A stretch of 64,000 nucleotides of DNA from an uncultured Bacteroidia bacterium. Lineage in GTDB: Bacteria; Bacteroidota; Bacteroidia; Bacteroidales; UBA932. Positions 25,669 to 34,430 of the stretch are shown piece by piece; within the stretch, counting starts at the first letter, position 1; the number at the start of each line of letters is the position of its first letter. Under the pieces are notes generated by a model, which made no database searches, had not been told where the DNA came from, and saw nothing but the letters and a program-made list of their open reading frames with translations. The stretch is from the NCBI GenBank assembly GCA_902781705.1, contig CACZKE010000004.1, positions 62,001-126,000 of the forward strand, given 5' to 3'. The position numbers were made by a program, and so were the translations under genes.

Positions 25669-26256
25669 ATGAAAAAGATTCTTGTTATCGCCGCCATGGC
25701 GCTTTTGACCCTCTCCGCTTCCGCCCAGAAGCTCGGTCGTGTCAACTTCACCGAACTCTATCAGCTTGCCCCCGAGGCCGACGCCGCCCGCGAGCAGATC
25801 AATGCGATGCAGAACGAAGCCCAGGAGACTTTCTCCTCGATGGTGGAAGAGTATCAGACCAAGGCCAATCAGTACCAGCAGAAGTCCGCTTCCTGGACCG
25901 CCGCCATCAAGGAGGCCAAGGAGAAGGAACTGGTTGACATCCAGAACCGGATCCAGGAGTTCCAGCAGACCATCTCCCAGGAACTTCAGCAGCAGCAGGC
26001 CCAACTGATGAGCCCGATCATGGAGAAGGCCCAGAAGGCCGTCCAGGACCTCGCGAAGGCCCAGGGCCTCGTTGCCGTCTTCGATTCCTCCAGCGCCCTG
26101 TACTTCGATGAGGCCGCCGTCGTGGACCTCACTCCGGCCGCCCGCAAGGCCCTCGGCATCAAGGAAGGCCGTACCCTCGAGCAGCTCCAGCAGGAACTCC
26201 AGGCTGCCGCCCAGGCCGCTGCCCCCACCGCTCCCGCCGCCGGTGCCACGAAGTAA
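25669..26256 (+). CDS. Periplasmic chaperone OmpH/Skp
   Basis: This 195-residue Skp-family protein has a cleavable signal peptide (MKKILVIAAMALLTLSASAQ) without lipobox. The body has the family strand KLGRVNFTELYQLAPEADAA, a long two-helix tentacle rich in Gln and Lys (about 40-115), and the closing strand GLVAVFDSSSALYFDE. It should protect unfolded outer-membrane proteins on the way to BamA, which is just upstream. The C-terminus is an Ala/Gln/Pro tail. A clear intrinsic terminator follows. Confidence 0.93.
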   Translation: MKKILVIAAMALLTLSASAQKLGRVNFTELYQLAPEADAAREQINAMQNEAQETFSSMVEEYQTKANQYQQKSASWTAAIKEAKEKELVDIQNRIQEFQQTISQELQQQQAQLMSPIMEKAQKAVQDLAKAQGLVAVFDSSSALYFDEAAVVDLTPAARKALGIKEGRTLEQLQQELQAAAQAAAPTAPAAGATK

Positions 26257-26271
26257 TCTGCATTCCGCTGA

Positions 26272-26309
26272 TAAAAAAACTCCGACCCGTCCTGGGCCGG
26301 AGTTTTTTT
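26272..26309 (+). terminator. Terminator after ompH
   Basis: ACTCCG (26279-26284) pairs with CGGAGT (26298-26303), followed by seven Ts; an A-run precedes it so it could work in both directions. Confidence 0.85.
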
Positions 26310-26330
26310 GTGCTCCTTGCATGGAAAGAA

Positions 26331-26363
26331 AACAAAAACAGGTCGGCGTTGGCCGGCCTGTTT
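26331..26363 (-). terminator. Terminator after gdhA
   Basis: On the minus strand AAACAGG and CCTGTTT (26363-26337) form a stem containing GGCC pairs and are followed by TTTGTTTTC, 21 bp after the gdhA stop. Confidence 0.75.
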
Positions 26364-26383
26364 GAAGTGGAAGGGTTCGGATC

Positions 26384-27727
26384 TTAGATCGTTCCCTGCT
26401 CGAGCATGGCCTGGGCGACCTTCATGAAGCCGGCGATGTTGGCGCCCTTCACGTAATCCACGGTGCCGTCCGGCTGGGTGCCGAACTTCACGCACTGCTC
26501 GTGGATGGACTTCATGATGAAGTGGAGTTTGTCGTCGACCTCCTTGGCGTCCCAGGAAATGTGCTCCGCGTTCTGGGTCATTTCGAGACCGGAAGTGGCG
26601 ACACCGCCCGCGTTCACGGCCTTGCCCGGCGCGAAGAGGATTCCGTTGTGCTGGAAATAGTGGATGGCACCCGGCTGGCAGCCCATGTTGGAGACTTCGC
26701 AGCAGCACCAGCAGCCGTTGGCGGCCAGTTCCTTCGCATCGTCCTCGGAAAGTTCATTCTGGAAGGCGCAGGGGAGGGCGATGTCCACAGGGATGGACCA
26801 GGCCTTCTTGCCTGCCGTGAAGAACGCCTTGTCCGGGAACTTGGTGGCCATGTCTTCCACCAGGTTGCGGTTGGAGGCGCGCATGACGAGCATGTAGTCA
26901 ATCATTTCCTTGGTGATGCCGTCCGGGATGTGGCAGACACCGTCCGGGCCGGAGATGGCGACGACCTTGGCGCCGAGTTCCGTGGCCTTGGTGGCGGCGC
27001 CCCAGGCGACGTTGCCGAAGCCGGAGAGGGCGACCTTCTTGCCCTTGATGTCCTTGCCCGCCTTCTGGAGGAGGTGCTGGGTGAAATAGAGGGCGCCGAA
27101 GCCGGTGGCTTCCGGACGGAGGATGGAACCGCCCCAGGTGCCGCCCTTGCCGGTGAGGACACCGGTATTGTACTGGCGGGCCAGTTTCTTGTACATGCCA
27201 TAGAGGTAGCCGATCTCACGGCCGCCCACACCCACGTCGCCGGCAGGGATGTCCTGGTCCGGACCGATGCAGTTCCAGAGTTCCAGCATGAAGGCCTGGC
27301 AGAAACGCATGATCTCGTCGTTGGACTTGCCCACGGGGTCGAAGTCGGAGCCGCCCTTGGCACCGCCCATCGGAAGGGTGGTCAGGGCGTTCTTGAAGGT
27401 CTGCTCGAAGCCGAGGAACTTGAGCATGGAAGGGGTGACCGCCCGGTGGAAGCGGAGGCCGCCCTTATAGGGACCGATGGCGCTGTTGAACTGGATGCGG
27501 TAGCCGAGGTTGGTCTGGACCTCGCCCTTGTCGTCCACCCAGGTGACGCGGAACGTGAAGATGCGGTCGGGTTCGACCATTCTCTCCACGATCTTCGCCT
27601 TCTCAAACTCCGGATGCTGGTTGTAGACCTCTTCGATGGATTCGAGGACTTCCTGCACGGCCTGAAGGTACTCTTTCTCGAGCGGGTACTTGGCCTGGAG
27701 CTTTGCCATGATGTCTTGTGTCTTCAT
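26384..27727 (-). CDS. gdhA: NADP-type glutamate dehydrogenase
   Basis: The 447-residue enzyme interconverts 2-oxoglutarate plus ammonium and glutamate, usually the main ammonium-assimilating route in Bacteroidales. It has the substrate region GPYKGGLRFH, the catalytic-lysine segment LPMGGAKGGSDFDP, and a Rossmann domain with VALSGFGNVAWGAATKATELG. Length matches the hexameric class. It is monocistronic with its own promoter and terminator. An inverted CCAAT/ATTGG pair in the promoter spacer could be a regulator site. Confidence 0.96.
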   Translation of the reverse strand: MKTQDIMAKLQAKYPLEKEYLQAVQEVLESIEEVYNQHPEFEKAKIVERMVEPDRIFTFRVTWVDDKGEVQTNLGYRIQFNSAIGPYKGGLRFHRAVTPSMLKFLGFEQTFKNALTTLPMGGAKGGSDFDPVGKSNDEIMRFCQAFMLELWNCIGPDQDIPAGDVGVGGREIGYLYGMYKKLARQYNTGVLTGKGGTWGGSILRPEATGFGALYFTQHLLQKAGKDIKGKKVALSGFGNVAWGAATKATELGAKVVAISGPDGVCHIPDGITKEMIDYMLVMRASNRNLVEDMATKFPDKAFFTAGKKAWSIPVDIALPCAFQNELSEDDAKELAANGCWCCCEVSNMGCQPGAIHYFQHNGILFAPGKAVNAGGVATSGLEMTQNAEHISWDAKEVDDKLHFIMKSIHEQCVKFGTQPDGTVDYVKGANIAGFMKVAQAMLEQGTI

Positions 27728-27789
27728 GATAAATGCTTTGTTTGGTGTTTTAGTTATGTGTTTAAAGTAGGCTATCCTAAATAGCGTAC

Positions 27790-27820
27790 AAATTTAACCA
27801 ATAAAACGCAATTGGCAAAT
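27790..27820 (-). promoter_or_regulatory. Promoter of gdhA
   Basis: Minus-strand TTTG (27820-27817), 19 bp, TAAATTTG (27797-27790): perfect consensus. The spacer contains the inverted pair CCAAT...ATTGG. The predicted leader is about 60 nt. Confidence 0.78.
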
Positions 27821-27875
27821 ATTTTTGAAGCGAATGGAAAATGGACCGGGAACCGGACATTTCCGGGAAATATCG

Positions 27876-27883
27876 TATATTTG
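27876..27883 (+). promoter_or_regulatory. Putative -7 element before the unknown 177-residue gene
   Basis: TATATTTG fits TAnnTTTG and lies 20 bp before ATG 27904; no clear -33 element. Confidence 0.45.
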
Positions 27884-27903
27884 CGTCCTCAACGGAAAAA
27901 CGC

Positions 27904-28437
27904 ATGAAAAAGGATTTCAAGGACAGGCTCGCCGCCTGTGTCAAGGACATCACCGGCGCCGAAGTGAAAGGCATCACCGTGAACGAGGAAGGAGGAAGCG
28001 TGAGCATCGTCCTCATCCCCGGCCGTGGCCACGCCCGGGTCTCTCTCTCCCAACTTCCCGACGTACTCAAGGTGGCCGACGTGGACGTCGCCGCCGGGGA
28101 CATCACCATCTTCGGGGCGTATGACGCCGTCCGGGATTTCGTGGAATCCTGGAACCTGGAGCCCGACGACCCCCGGATCGGTCGTTTCGTGGACATCCTC
28201 CGCCGGGAGACCCGCGGGGAGGTCGCAAACGTGGAGTTCCGCTCCGGCGAACTGCTCTACGAGCTTACGGTCAAGACGCTGGATTTCACGGCGCCCGAGT
28301 ACGTGTATATCGAAGGTGTGGACTTCCGGAACCGGATCCTCTACTGCTACACCTTCGTGGAGGACATGAACGACATCGTGGAGACGGATTCCTTCTCCAT
28401 CCTGGGATTCCCGTTCACGGGATCGGTCAAGAGTTAG
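27904..28437 (+). CDS. Hypothetical protein, 177 residues
   Basis: I do not recognise this protein. ATG 27904 (MKKDFKDRLAACVKDITG) follows a -7-like box, and the frame further upstream is not needed. There is no signal peptide and no membrane segment, so it is probably cytosolic. The sequence is acidic and suggests three alpha-beta units with alternating strands such as GSVSIVLIPGRG, DITIFGAYDAV and YVYIEGVDFRNRILYCYTF. It is bordered by gdhA in divergent orientation and by a separate downstream operon with its own -7 box, so context gives no function. GC content and codon use match the host. Confidence 0.72.
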   Translation: MKKDFKDRLAACVKDITGAEVKGITVNEEGGSVSIVLIPGRGHARVSLSQLPDVLKVADVDVAAGDITIFGAYDAVRDFVESWNLEPDDPRIGRFVDILRRETRGEVANVEFRSGELLYELTVKTLDFTAPEYVYIEGVDFRNRILYCYTFVEDMNDIVETDSFSILGFPFTGSVKS

Positions 28438-28578
28438 GAGAGAATCGGGCAAAACGGTATCTCTTTGCCCGAAAATATGTGAATACAAGGGAAATTCGGG
28501 CGGGAACGGGTGTTTCCGCCCGAATTCGCAACTGCCTTTTTTGTGCTTTATTTTCAAGGTAATTCCGAATAGAAATGT

Positions 28579-28586
28579 TACCTTTG
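28579..28586 (+). promoter_or_regulatory. Putative -7 element of the M49-like/DASS operon
   Basis: TACCTTTG lies 30 bp before ATG 28617 in an AT-rich gap. No well-spaced -33 element was found. Confidence 0.5.
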
Positions 28587-28616
28587 TCGGATAAATTGGA
28601 ATCAAAGACAAAAGAT

Positions 28617-30215
28617 ATGAAAAAACTGACAGTCGCAGGGGTTCTCCTCGCCCTCGTCGCCGTCTCCTGCGGTCCGCACCGGACCAAGGCGGCGCGCCTC
28701 ATGGAGAACTATGCCGTGGTGACGATCCCCGCTCCGGACCTTTCGGACATCACCGACAACGGAAAGGAGGTCCTGAACCTGTACCGCTTCGCCGCGGACG
28801 AGGTGGACAACATCTATTGGAAACAGAATTACGGCGACAAGGCCGCCCTGCTGGGCTCCCTCACCGATCCTGCCGCCCGGCAGTATGCCGAGATCAACTA
28901 CGGTCCCTGGGACCGGATCGATGGGAAACCCTTCGTGGACGGGGTCGGCCCCAAGCCCGCCGGTGCCTGCTTCTATCCGGCGGACATGACCGCGGAGGAG
29001 TTCGCCGCCTTCGACGATTCCACCAAGATGAGCCCCTACACGCTCGTCGTCCGGGACGGCGACGCCCTCAAGACCGTCTGGTACCATGAGGCCTACAAGG
29101 AGTCCATCGACAAGATCGCCGACTACCTGAAGGCCGCGGCCGACATCACCATCAAGCCCAGCGTCCGCGATTATCTCCTCAAGAAGATCGATGGTCTCCG
29201 CACGGACGATTACTACGAGAGCGAGAAGGCCTGGCTGGACATGACCGACAGCAAGATGGACCTGGTCCTGGGCCCGAACGAGGCCGTGGACGACGCCCTG
29301 TACGGGGTCAAGAACTCCTACGGCGCCTATGTACTCCTGAAGAACCTCAAGCGCACGGAAGAACTCAATGCCCTCTCCGCCCGCCTGCCCGAGTTCCAGC
29401 AGATGCTCCCCGGCGATCCGGCCTACCACCAGTTCGTCCCGGGCCGCGAGTCCGACATCTTCTCCTGCAACGTCATCTACTACGGCGGCTATACCAATGC
29501 CGGTTTCAAGGTGATCGCCATCAACTTCCCCTATGACGCGAAGGTCCAGGAAGAACTGGGCACCCGCACCATCCTGTTCGACAACATCATCCGCGAGAAG
29601 TTCAACCGCACCGTCTTCCCGGTGGGCATGACCCTCTTCGAGGGCGCCTACCAGGCCCATCTGGACGCCAGCGCCTTCTACTGGAACATCGTCTTCCGCG
29701 AGATCGCGAAGGGCCTGGGCGTGAAGGAGACGGTCAATGGCAAGGGTACGGTCGCCGAAGCCCTCGGGAACGAGGCCCTCGTCTTCGAGAAGGCCAAGTC
29801 CAACGTCCTGGGCACCTGGCTCTGTGCCAATGAGGTCTCCGCGCACCACATCTCCGCCCTCATCCAGCGGGACGATGTCCTCGCGACCTTCATTGCCAAT
29901 ATCATCCGTTCCGCCCGTTTCGGCACGGCCGATCCGACGGGCGAGGCGAACATCGCCGTCTATAACTACCTGATGGAAAACGGCGCCATGACCCGTAAGG
30001 CCTCCGGCAAGTATTCCATCGACTATGAGAAGACGATGAAGGCCATCGAGACCCTGGGTGCCGAGATCCTCCGGATCCAGGCCCTCGGCGACGCCGATGC
30101 CGCCCGCGCCTTCGTGAAGAAATACAGCGTGGTGGGTCCCACCATCGAAGCCGACGTGGTTTCCCTCGGCCTGGAGGGCATCCCCGTGGACATCCGGTTC
30201 AAATACGAGAAATAA
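28617..30215 (+). CDS. Dipeptidyl-peptidase III (M49)-like lipoprotein lacking zinc ligands
   Basis: The 532-residue protein has a lipoprotein signal (MKKLTVAGVLLALVAVSC). Its body follows the M49/DPP III-like family of Bacteroidales: an N-terminal region with YAEINYGPWDRIDGKPF, then the active-site region. Family members have a zinc motif of the type HExxHGLG followed by an EExKAD ligand. Here the first reads R361-E-I-A-K365-GLG, so both histidines are replaced. The second reads E391-K-A-K-S-N396, so the second Glu and the Asp are changed. Zinc binding and peptidase activity are therefore unlikely, and a binding or chaperone-like role is inferred. A DASS symporter and two outer-membrane barrels follow in one operon. 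Confidence 0.83.
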   Translation: MKKLTVAGVLLALVAVSCGPHRTKAARLMENYAVVTIPAPDLSDITDNGKEVLNLYRFAADEVDNIYWKQNYGDKAALLGSLTDPAARQYAEINYGPWDRIDGKPFVDGVGPKPAGACFYPADMTAEEFAAFDDSTKMSPYTLVVRDGDALKTVWYHEAYKESIDKIADYLKAAADITIKPSVRDYLLKKIDGLRTDDYYESEKAWLDMTDSKMDLVLGPNEAVDDALYGVKNSYGAYVLLKNLKRTEELNALSARLPEFQQMLPGDPAYHQFVPGRESDIFSCNVIYYGGYTNAGFKVIAINFPYDAKVQEELGTRTILFDNIIREKFNRTVFPVGMTLFEGAYQAHLDASAFYWNIVFREIAKGLGVKETVNGKGTVAEALGNEALVFEKAKSNVLGTWLCANEVSAHHISALIQRDDVLATFIANIIRSARFGTADPTGEANIAVYNYLMENGAMTRKASGKYSIDYEKTMKAIETLGAEILRIQALGDADAARAFVKKYSVVGPTIEADVVSLGLEGIPVDIRFKYEK

Positions 30216-30227
30216 AACGAATCTATA

Positions 30228-31673
30228 ATGGCTAGCAAGTTCAATTTCAAGTACTGCGTCGCCCTGCCGCTCGTACTGCTCATCACCATTTTCATCTGGG
30301 CCGTCCCGGTGTCCTTCTTCGGCATCGAAGCCCTGACCGTCGTCCAGCAGCGTGTGATCGCCCTGTTCGTATTCGCCGCCCTGATGTGGATCTTCGAGAT
30401 CATCCCGAACTGGAGCACCTCGCTCCTGGTGATCGTCATCTCCCTCCTCACGGTTTCCAACAAGGGTATCGGCCTGTTCTGCGACCCGCAGTACGGCACC
30501 CTGGTCCCGTACGCCCGCATCATGTCTTCCATGGCGGATCCGGTGGTCATGCTGTTCCTGGGCGGTTTCGTCCTCGCCATCATGGCCGAACGCTACGGCC
30601 TGGACGTCACCCTGGCCCGTGCCCTCCTGAAACTCTTCGGCACCAAGCCGGAAGTGGTCCTGCTGGGCTTCCTGCTCATGATTTCCGTGTTCTCGATGTT
30701 CATGTCCAATACGGCTACCGCCGCGATGATGCTCGCCCTTCTCACCCCGGTCCTTTCCAAACTTCCGGCCGATGACAGGGGTAAGGTGGGCCTCGCCCTC
30801 TCCATTCCGGTGGCCGCGAACCTCGGTGGTATCGGCACGCCGATCGGCACCCCACCGAATGCTACGGCGAAGGGCGCCCTGGAGCAGGCCGGCATCGACG
30901 TCTCCTTCGGCGAGTGGTGCGTACACATGATTCCCTACGTGCTCATCATGATCCTCATCGCGTGGGTCCTCCTGCGTGTCTTCTTCCCCTTCAAGACCAA
31001 GAAACTCGTCCTGGAGATCCCCGAGAGCAAGCAGAAGAAGGACTGGAGACTGTATGTGGTCTGGATCACTTTCGTCGGCACGATCCTGCTCTGGGCCACG
31101 GAGCAGATCACCCATATCAACTCCAACATCGTCGCCCTCATCCCGCTGGGCGTGTTCACCGCCACGGGCCTGTTCGGCAAGGAGGAAATCAAGGAAATCA
31201 ACTGGAACGTCCTCTGGCTGGTCGCCGGTGGATTCTGCCTCGGATACTGCCTGCAGGACACCGGTCTTGCGAAGGTGCTGATCCAGGCGATCCCGTTCGG
31301 CAGCATGAAGGTGTGGGTGGTCCTGGTGGTCGCCGGCCTGGTGTGCTACCTCCTCTCGAACTTCATCTCCAACTCCGCCACCGCCGCGCTGCTCATCCCG
31401 ATCCTCATCGTGGTTGCGAACGGCATGGCCGACCCCGAGGCCGCCAACAACGCGCAGTTCCTCGCCATGGGCGGTACCAGCGCCATGATCATCTTCATCG
31501 CGGTCTGTGCCTCCATCGCCATGCTGTTCCCGATTTCGACGCCGCCGAACGCCATCGCCTCCGCGACCGGCATGGTGGAGACCAAGGATATGACCAAGGT
31601 CGGCCTCATTATCGGCTTCATCGGTTTCGTCCTCGGCTACTTCTGGCTGACCAAGATCTTCCCGTTTGCTTAA
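30228..31673 (+). CDS. DASS-family (SLC13) sodium:anion symporter
   Basis: This 481-residue inner-membrane transporter moves dicarboxylates, sulfate or a similar divalent anion with sodium. The two inverted-repeat SNT-type motifs are present: MSNTATAAMML with IGTPPNATAKG in the first half and SNSATAALLIP with ISTPPNAIASATG in the second. About 11-12 membrane segments can be traced. Substrate cannot be read from sequence. It starts 12 bp after the M49-like gene and precedes two outer-membrane barrels, suggesting an uptake unit spanning both membranes. Confidence 0.9.
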   Translation: MASKFNFKYCVALPLVLLITIFIWAVPVSFFGIEALTVVQQRVIALFVFAALMWIFEIIPNWSTSLLVIVISLLTVSNKGIGLFCDPQYGTLVPYARIMSSMADPVVMLFLGGFVLAIMAERYGLDVTLARALLKLFGTKPEVVLLGFLLMISVFSMFMSNTATAAMMLALLTPVLSKLPADDRGKVGLALSIPVAANLGGIGTPIGTPPNATAKGALEQAGIDVSFGEWCVHMIPYVLIMILIAWVLLRVFFPFKTKKLVLEIPESKQKKDWRLYVVWITFVGTILLWATEQITHINSNIVALIPLGVFTATGLFGKEEIKEINWNVLWLVAGGFCLGYCLQDTGLAKVLIQAIPFGSMKVWVVLVVAGLVCYLLSNFISNSATAALLIPILIVVANGMADPEAANNAQFLAMGGTSAMIIFIAVCASIAMLFPISTPPNAIASATGMVETKDMTKVGLIIGFIGFVLGYFWLTKIFPFA

Positions 31674-31689
31674 TCCCCAGATAACCTAT

Positions 31690-32736
31690 ATGAAAAAGTC
31701 TATCGTTCTGTCCGCAGCCCTGATGCTCGTGCTCGGTTCCACCGCCTTCGCGCAGGAGAACCAGAAGCCGGTCTATGGCTATAAAGTGTCCGACTTCGTG
31801 AGCAAGCCCAAGGTGGGCGGCTACATCATCGGCGGTTACAAATACAGCGACCAGGAAGGCGCCCACGGCGGTCCTGGCTTCAACTGCCGGCTGATCCGTC
31901 TGTATGTGGACGGCAGCATCTTCAACGATTTCAAGTACCGCATCCAGTTCCAGGCCAACGGTACCAGCCCGCATGTGAAGGATTTCTACGTGGAATGGGC
32001 GAAGTACAAGGAGTTCTCCGTGAAACTGGGCCAGTTCAAGCGCGCTTTCACCTTCGAGAATCCGATGAACCCCTGGGATGTAGGCGTGGGCGACTTCTCT
32101 TTCCTGGTCCAGAAGATGGCCGGTATGGGTGACCGCCTCGGCGAAGCCAACATGGGCGGCCGTGACCAGGGTATCCAGGTCCAGGGCGACCTGATCCCGA
32201 TGGCAAATGACTCGTACCGGCTGCTCCATTACCAGTTGGGCCTGTATAACGGTCAGGGCATCAATCTGGCCGACGCCAACAAGTCGAAGGACATCATCGG
32301 CACCATCCAGTTCCAGCCCGTCAAGGGCCTGTATCTCGGTGCTTTCGGCTGGAAGGGAAACTGGGTCAATTCCTCCGGTACCACCCTCAAGCGTGAGCGT
32401 ATCAGCGCCGGCCTCAAGTACGACGTCGACAACTGGACGCTCCGTGCCGAGTACGCGACGGCCATCGCCGGTGAACAGGAGCAGAGCGGCGCCGCCGATG
32501 CCTTCTATGTCACCGCCGGCATCCCCGCGACGGACTGGCTCAAGGTCTATCTCAAGTGGGACGAGTTCCGTGCCAAGGGCAATGCCGACAGCAGCCATGA
32601 CATGTATTCCGCCTGCCTGAACTTCCGGCTTCACAAGAACCTGAATTTCCAGTTGGAGTACCGTCACCACAACAACCGGTTGCTGGGCGTTCCCCAGTTC
32701 AACGAACTCTGGTTCATGTCCTATATCCGCTTCTAG
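31690..32736 (+). CDS. Outer membrane porin, phosphate-selective OprO/OprP-like
   Basis: The 348-residue protein has a signal peptide (MKKSIVLSAALMLVLGSTAFAQ) and alternating amphipathic strands ending in an aromatic residue (FMSYIRF), the signature of an outer-membrane barrel. RLIRLYVDGSIFNDFKYRIQFQAN, DFYVEWAKYKEFSVKLGQFKRAFTFEN and LGAFGWKGNW resemble the OprO/OprP-type porin family. The true ATG is 31690; the frame opens slightly earlier. It is 16 bp downstream of the DASS symporter and probably supplies its anion substrate across the outer membrane. Confidence 0.85.
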   Translation: MKKSIVLSAALMLVLGSTAFAQENQKPVYGYKVSDFVSKPKVGGYIIGGYKYSDQEGAHGGPGFNCRLIRLYVDGSIFNDFKYRIQFQANGTSPHVKDFYVEWAKYKEFSVKLGQFKRAFTFENPMNPWDVGVGDFSFLVQKMAGMGDRLGEANMGGRDQGIQVQGDLIPMANDSYRLLHYQLGLYNGQGINLADANKSKDIIGTIQFQPVKGLYLGAFGWKGNWVNSSGTTLKRERISAGLKYDVDNWTLRAEYATAIAGEQEQSGAADAFYVTAGIPATDWLKVYLKWDEFRAKGNADSSHDMYSACLNFRLHKNLNFQLEYRHHNNRLLGVPQFNELWFMSYIRF

Positions 32737-32760
32737 CGGTGTGAAACCGGGTCCATCGGT

Positions 32761-34149
32761 ATGAAAAAGATCCTCTTCTCCCTGCTTCTCGCAGCCCTTT
32801 CTTCGATGGGCCCGGCCTTGGTTTGCTCCGGCCAGGACGAAACGCCCTCCAAGGTCCGCCTCTATGGCTTCATCCGCAACTACCTGGTGTATGACTCCCA
32901 TGAGGTCAATGCCGGTACCCAGGACCTGTACTTCTACATGCCCAAGGACAGAAAGATGGAGTACGGTGTGGACTTGAATGCGGTTCCTTCGTTCCGGATG
33001 CTGGCGTTGACCTCCCGGTTGGGACTGGACATTTCCGGTTACCGGATCGGGAACACCCGGGTGCGCGGCATCATCGAGGGCGACTTCTACTGCATGAGCG
33101 GTTCCACGGCGGCTTTCCGCCTGCGCCAGGCTTATGCCGGTATCTTGTGGGACAATCTCGTGTTGGGCGACCTCCTTCTCAATGTGGGACAGACCTGGCA
33201 CCCGATGGCCGTGGACATGCCGCATGTCACCAACCTGGAGACGGGCGCTCCTTTCAATCCGTTCAACCGGAGTCCCCAGATCATGGCCCATTGGACCGTC
33301 GGGAATTTCACCTGGACGGGCGGTATCCTGTATCCGATGCAGTACTTGCCCGTGGGACCGTCCTCGACGACGGGACCGGCCTGGAATGGCTTGCAGGAGA
33401 AGTATGAACCCACGACCACTTACGCGACGGTCAAGAGCGCCGATTTCGCCAAATACGGCCTGATTCCGGAAGTCTATCTCGGCATGTCCTATCAGCGGGG
33501 CGGATTCATGGGCAAGGCGGGGGTGAACCTGTTCTCCATCAAACCCGGCTGGGAAGCGCCGGACGTCCGGGTGCTGGACGAGTCGACTCGGGAACTTTCC
33601 TTCGATTACGGGAACCGTTCCGTCCTTCGGCGGGGGCGTCTTTTCGCTGTCTCGCCCTTCGTATTCCTTCAGTTTACGAGCGGCTCCTTCCAGGTAAGGG
33701 CCAAGAGTATCCTGGCCCAGGCGGGTGAGCACATGAACCTTCTCTCCGGTTATGGGGCTACTTTCAACTGGAAACGGCAGGCATTGACATATACGCCCAT
33801 GCAGGACTGGGCCTCTTTCCTCTCCTTCCAAGTGGGTCGGAAGTTCCAGTTCATGACGATGCTGGGCTACATGCAGCAACTGGGTACCACCAAGTCCCTG
33901 TTCAATTACGAGATGAGTGACTACCGGAACTCGATCTGGCTCAATACCGCGGCCGACAGCCACATCCAGCGGGCTTTCCGCGCCACGCCTACCATCGCCT
34001 ACAACTTGGGAAAACTCACCTTTGCCATCGAGTACAATTGCACGGGCGCCTGGTTCGGCGAAGGGCTCCGCAACATCGGCGGTCTCTACACCACCGGCCA
34101 CTGGGTCCTCAACCACCGCGTCGAACAGATGGTGAAATTCTCCTTCTAA
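32761..34149 (+). CDS. Outer membrane beta-barrel protein (DcaP-like)
   Basis: This 462-residue protein has a signal peptide (MKKILFSLLLAALSSMGPAL...) and a barrel body starting VRLYGFIRNYLVYDSHEV, with LGLDISGYRIGNTRVRGIIEGDF and RLRQAYAGILWDNLVLGDLLLNVGQTW. That opening resembles DcaP-like channels. It ends in an aromatic residue (MVKFSF). It is the last gene of the M49-like/DASS/porin run, 24 bp after the first porin, and is closed by a strong terminator. The ligand is unknown; a second channel for the same substrate class is plausible. Confidence 0.82.
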   Translation: MKKILFSLLLAALSSMGPALVCSGQDETPSKVRLYGFIRNYLVYDSHEVNAGTQDLYFYMPKDRKMEYGVDLNAVPSFRMLALTSRLGLDISGYRIGNTRVRGIIEGDFYCMSGSTAAFRLRQAYAGILWDNLVLGDLLLNVGQTWHPMAVDMPHVTNLETGAPFNPFNRSPQIMAHWTVGNFTWTGGILYPMQYLPVGPSSTTGPAWNGLQEKYEPTTTYATVKSADFAKYGLIPEVYLGMSYQRGGFMGKAGVNLFSIKPGWEAPDVRVLDESTRELSFDYGNRSVLRRGRLFAVSPFVFLQFTSGSFQVRAKSILAQAGEHMNLLSGYGATFNWKRQALTYTPMQDWASFLSFQVGRKFQFMTMLGYMQQLGTTKSLFNYEMSDYRNSIWLNTAADSHIQRAFRATPTIAYNLGKLTFAIEYNCTGAWFGEGLRNIGGLYTTGHWVLNHRVEQMVKFSF

Positions 34150-34169
34150 AAGAATGAATCAACGATAAG

Positions 34170-34198
34170 GAGGCTGACTTTCGAGTCAGCCTCTTTTT
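34170..34198 (+). terminator. Terminator with TTCG tetraloop
   Basis: GAGGCTGACT (34170-34179), TTCG loop and AGTCAGCCTC (34184-34193) form a perfect 10-bp stem followed by TTTTT. It ends the M49-like/DASS/OMP operon. Confidence 0.92.
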
Positions 34199-34206
34199 AT
34201 GGGTCC

Positions 34207-34358
34207 GGGTATGGGGTGTCCGGGGGACTCCGTTCCGCTACGCTCCACTCCGGCCCCTCCCAACGTCTCCTGCGTCCCGCTGCGCGGAACTTGTATCCGT
34301 CGGGCCCCTCCCCCTATATTTGTCCGGGGGTGGACAAACCCCCGGACACCCCATACCC
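34207..34358. repeat. Structured repeat module A (perfect 20-bp inverted ends)
   Basis: GGGTATGGGGTGTCCGGGGG at 34207-34226 is perfectly inverted at 34339-34358. Inside are GGCCCCTCCC and GGGCCCCTCCCCC segments and a hairpin, TTTGTCC-GGGGGT-GGACAAA at 34319-34338. The whole module can fold into one long stem. Its interior is an inverted, diverged copy of module B at 34431-34605. The 72 bp between the modules are AT-rich and hold nothing I can name beyond a weak ACAAC/GTTGT hairpin at 34376-34389. Confidence 0.85.
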
Positions 34359-34430
34359 AGACCTGAATCTATAAGACAACATTTGTTGTTTTTATTTAAA
34401 CAGATAGTTTATTGTAATACAGTCGATTAG

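Noticed and set aside
28602-31115. Minus-strand frame of 837 codons opposite the M49-like and DASS genes
   Set aside because: The plus-strand genes have signal peptide, membrane helices and family motifs; the antisense frame is rich in Asp/Gly/His as typical for shadows in GC-rich DNA.
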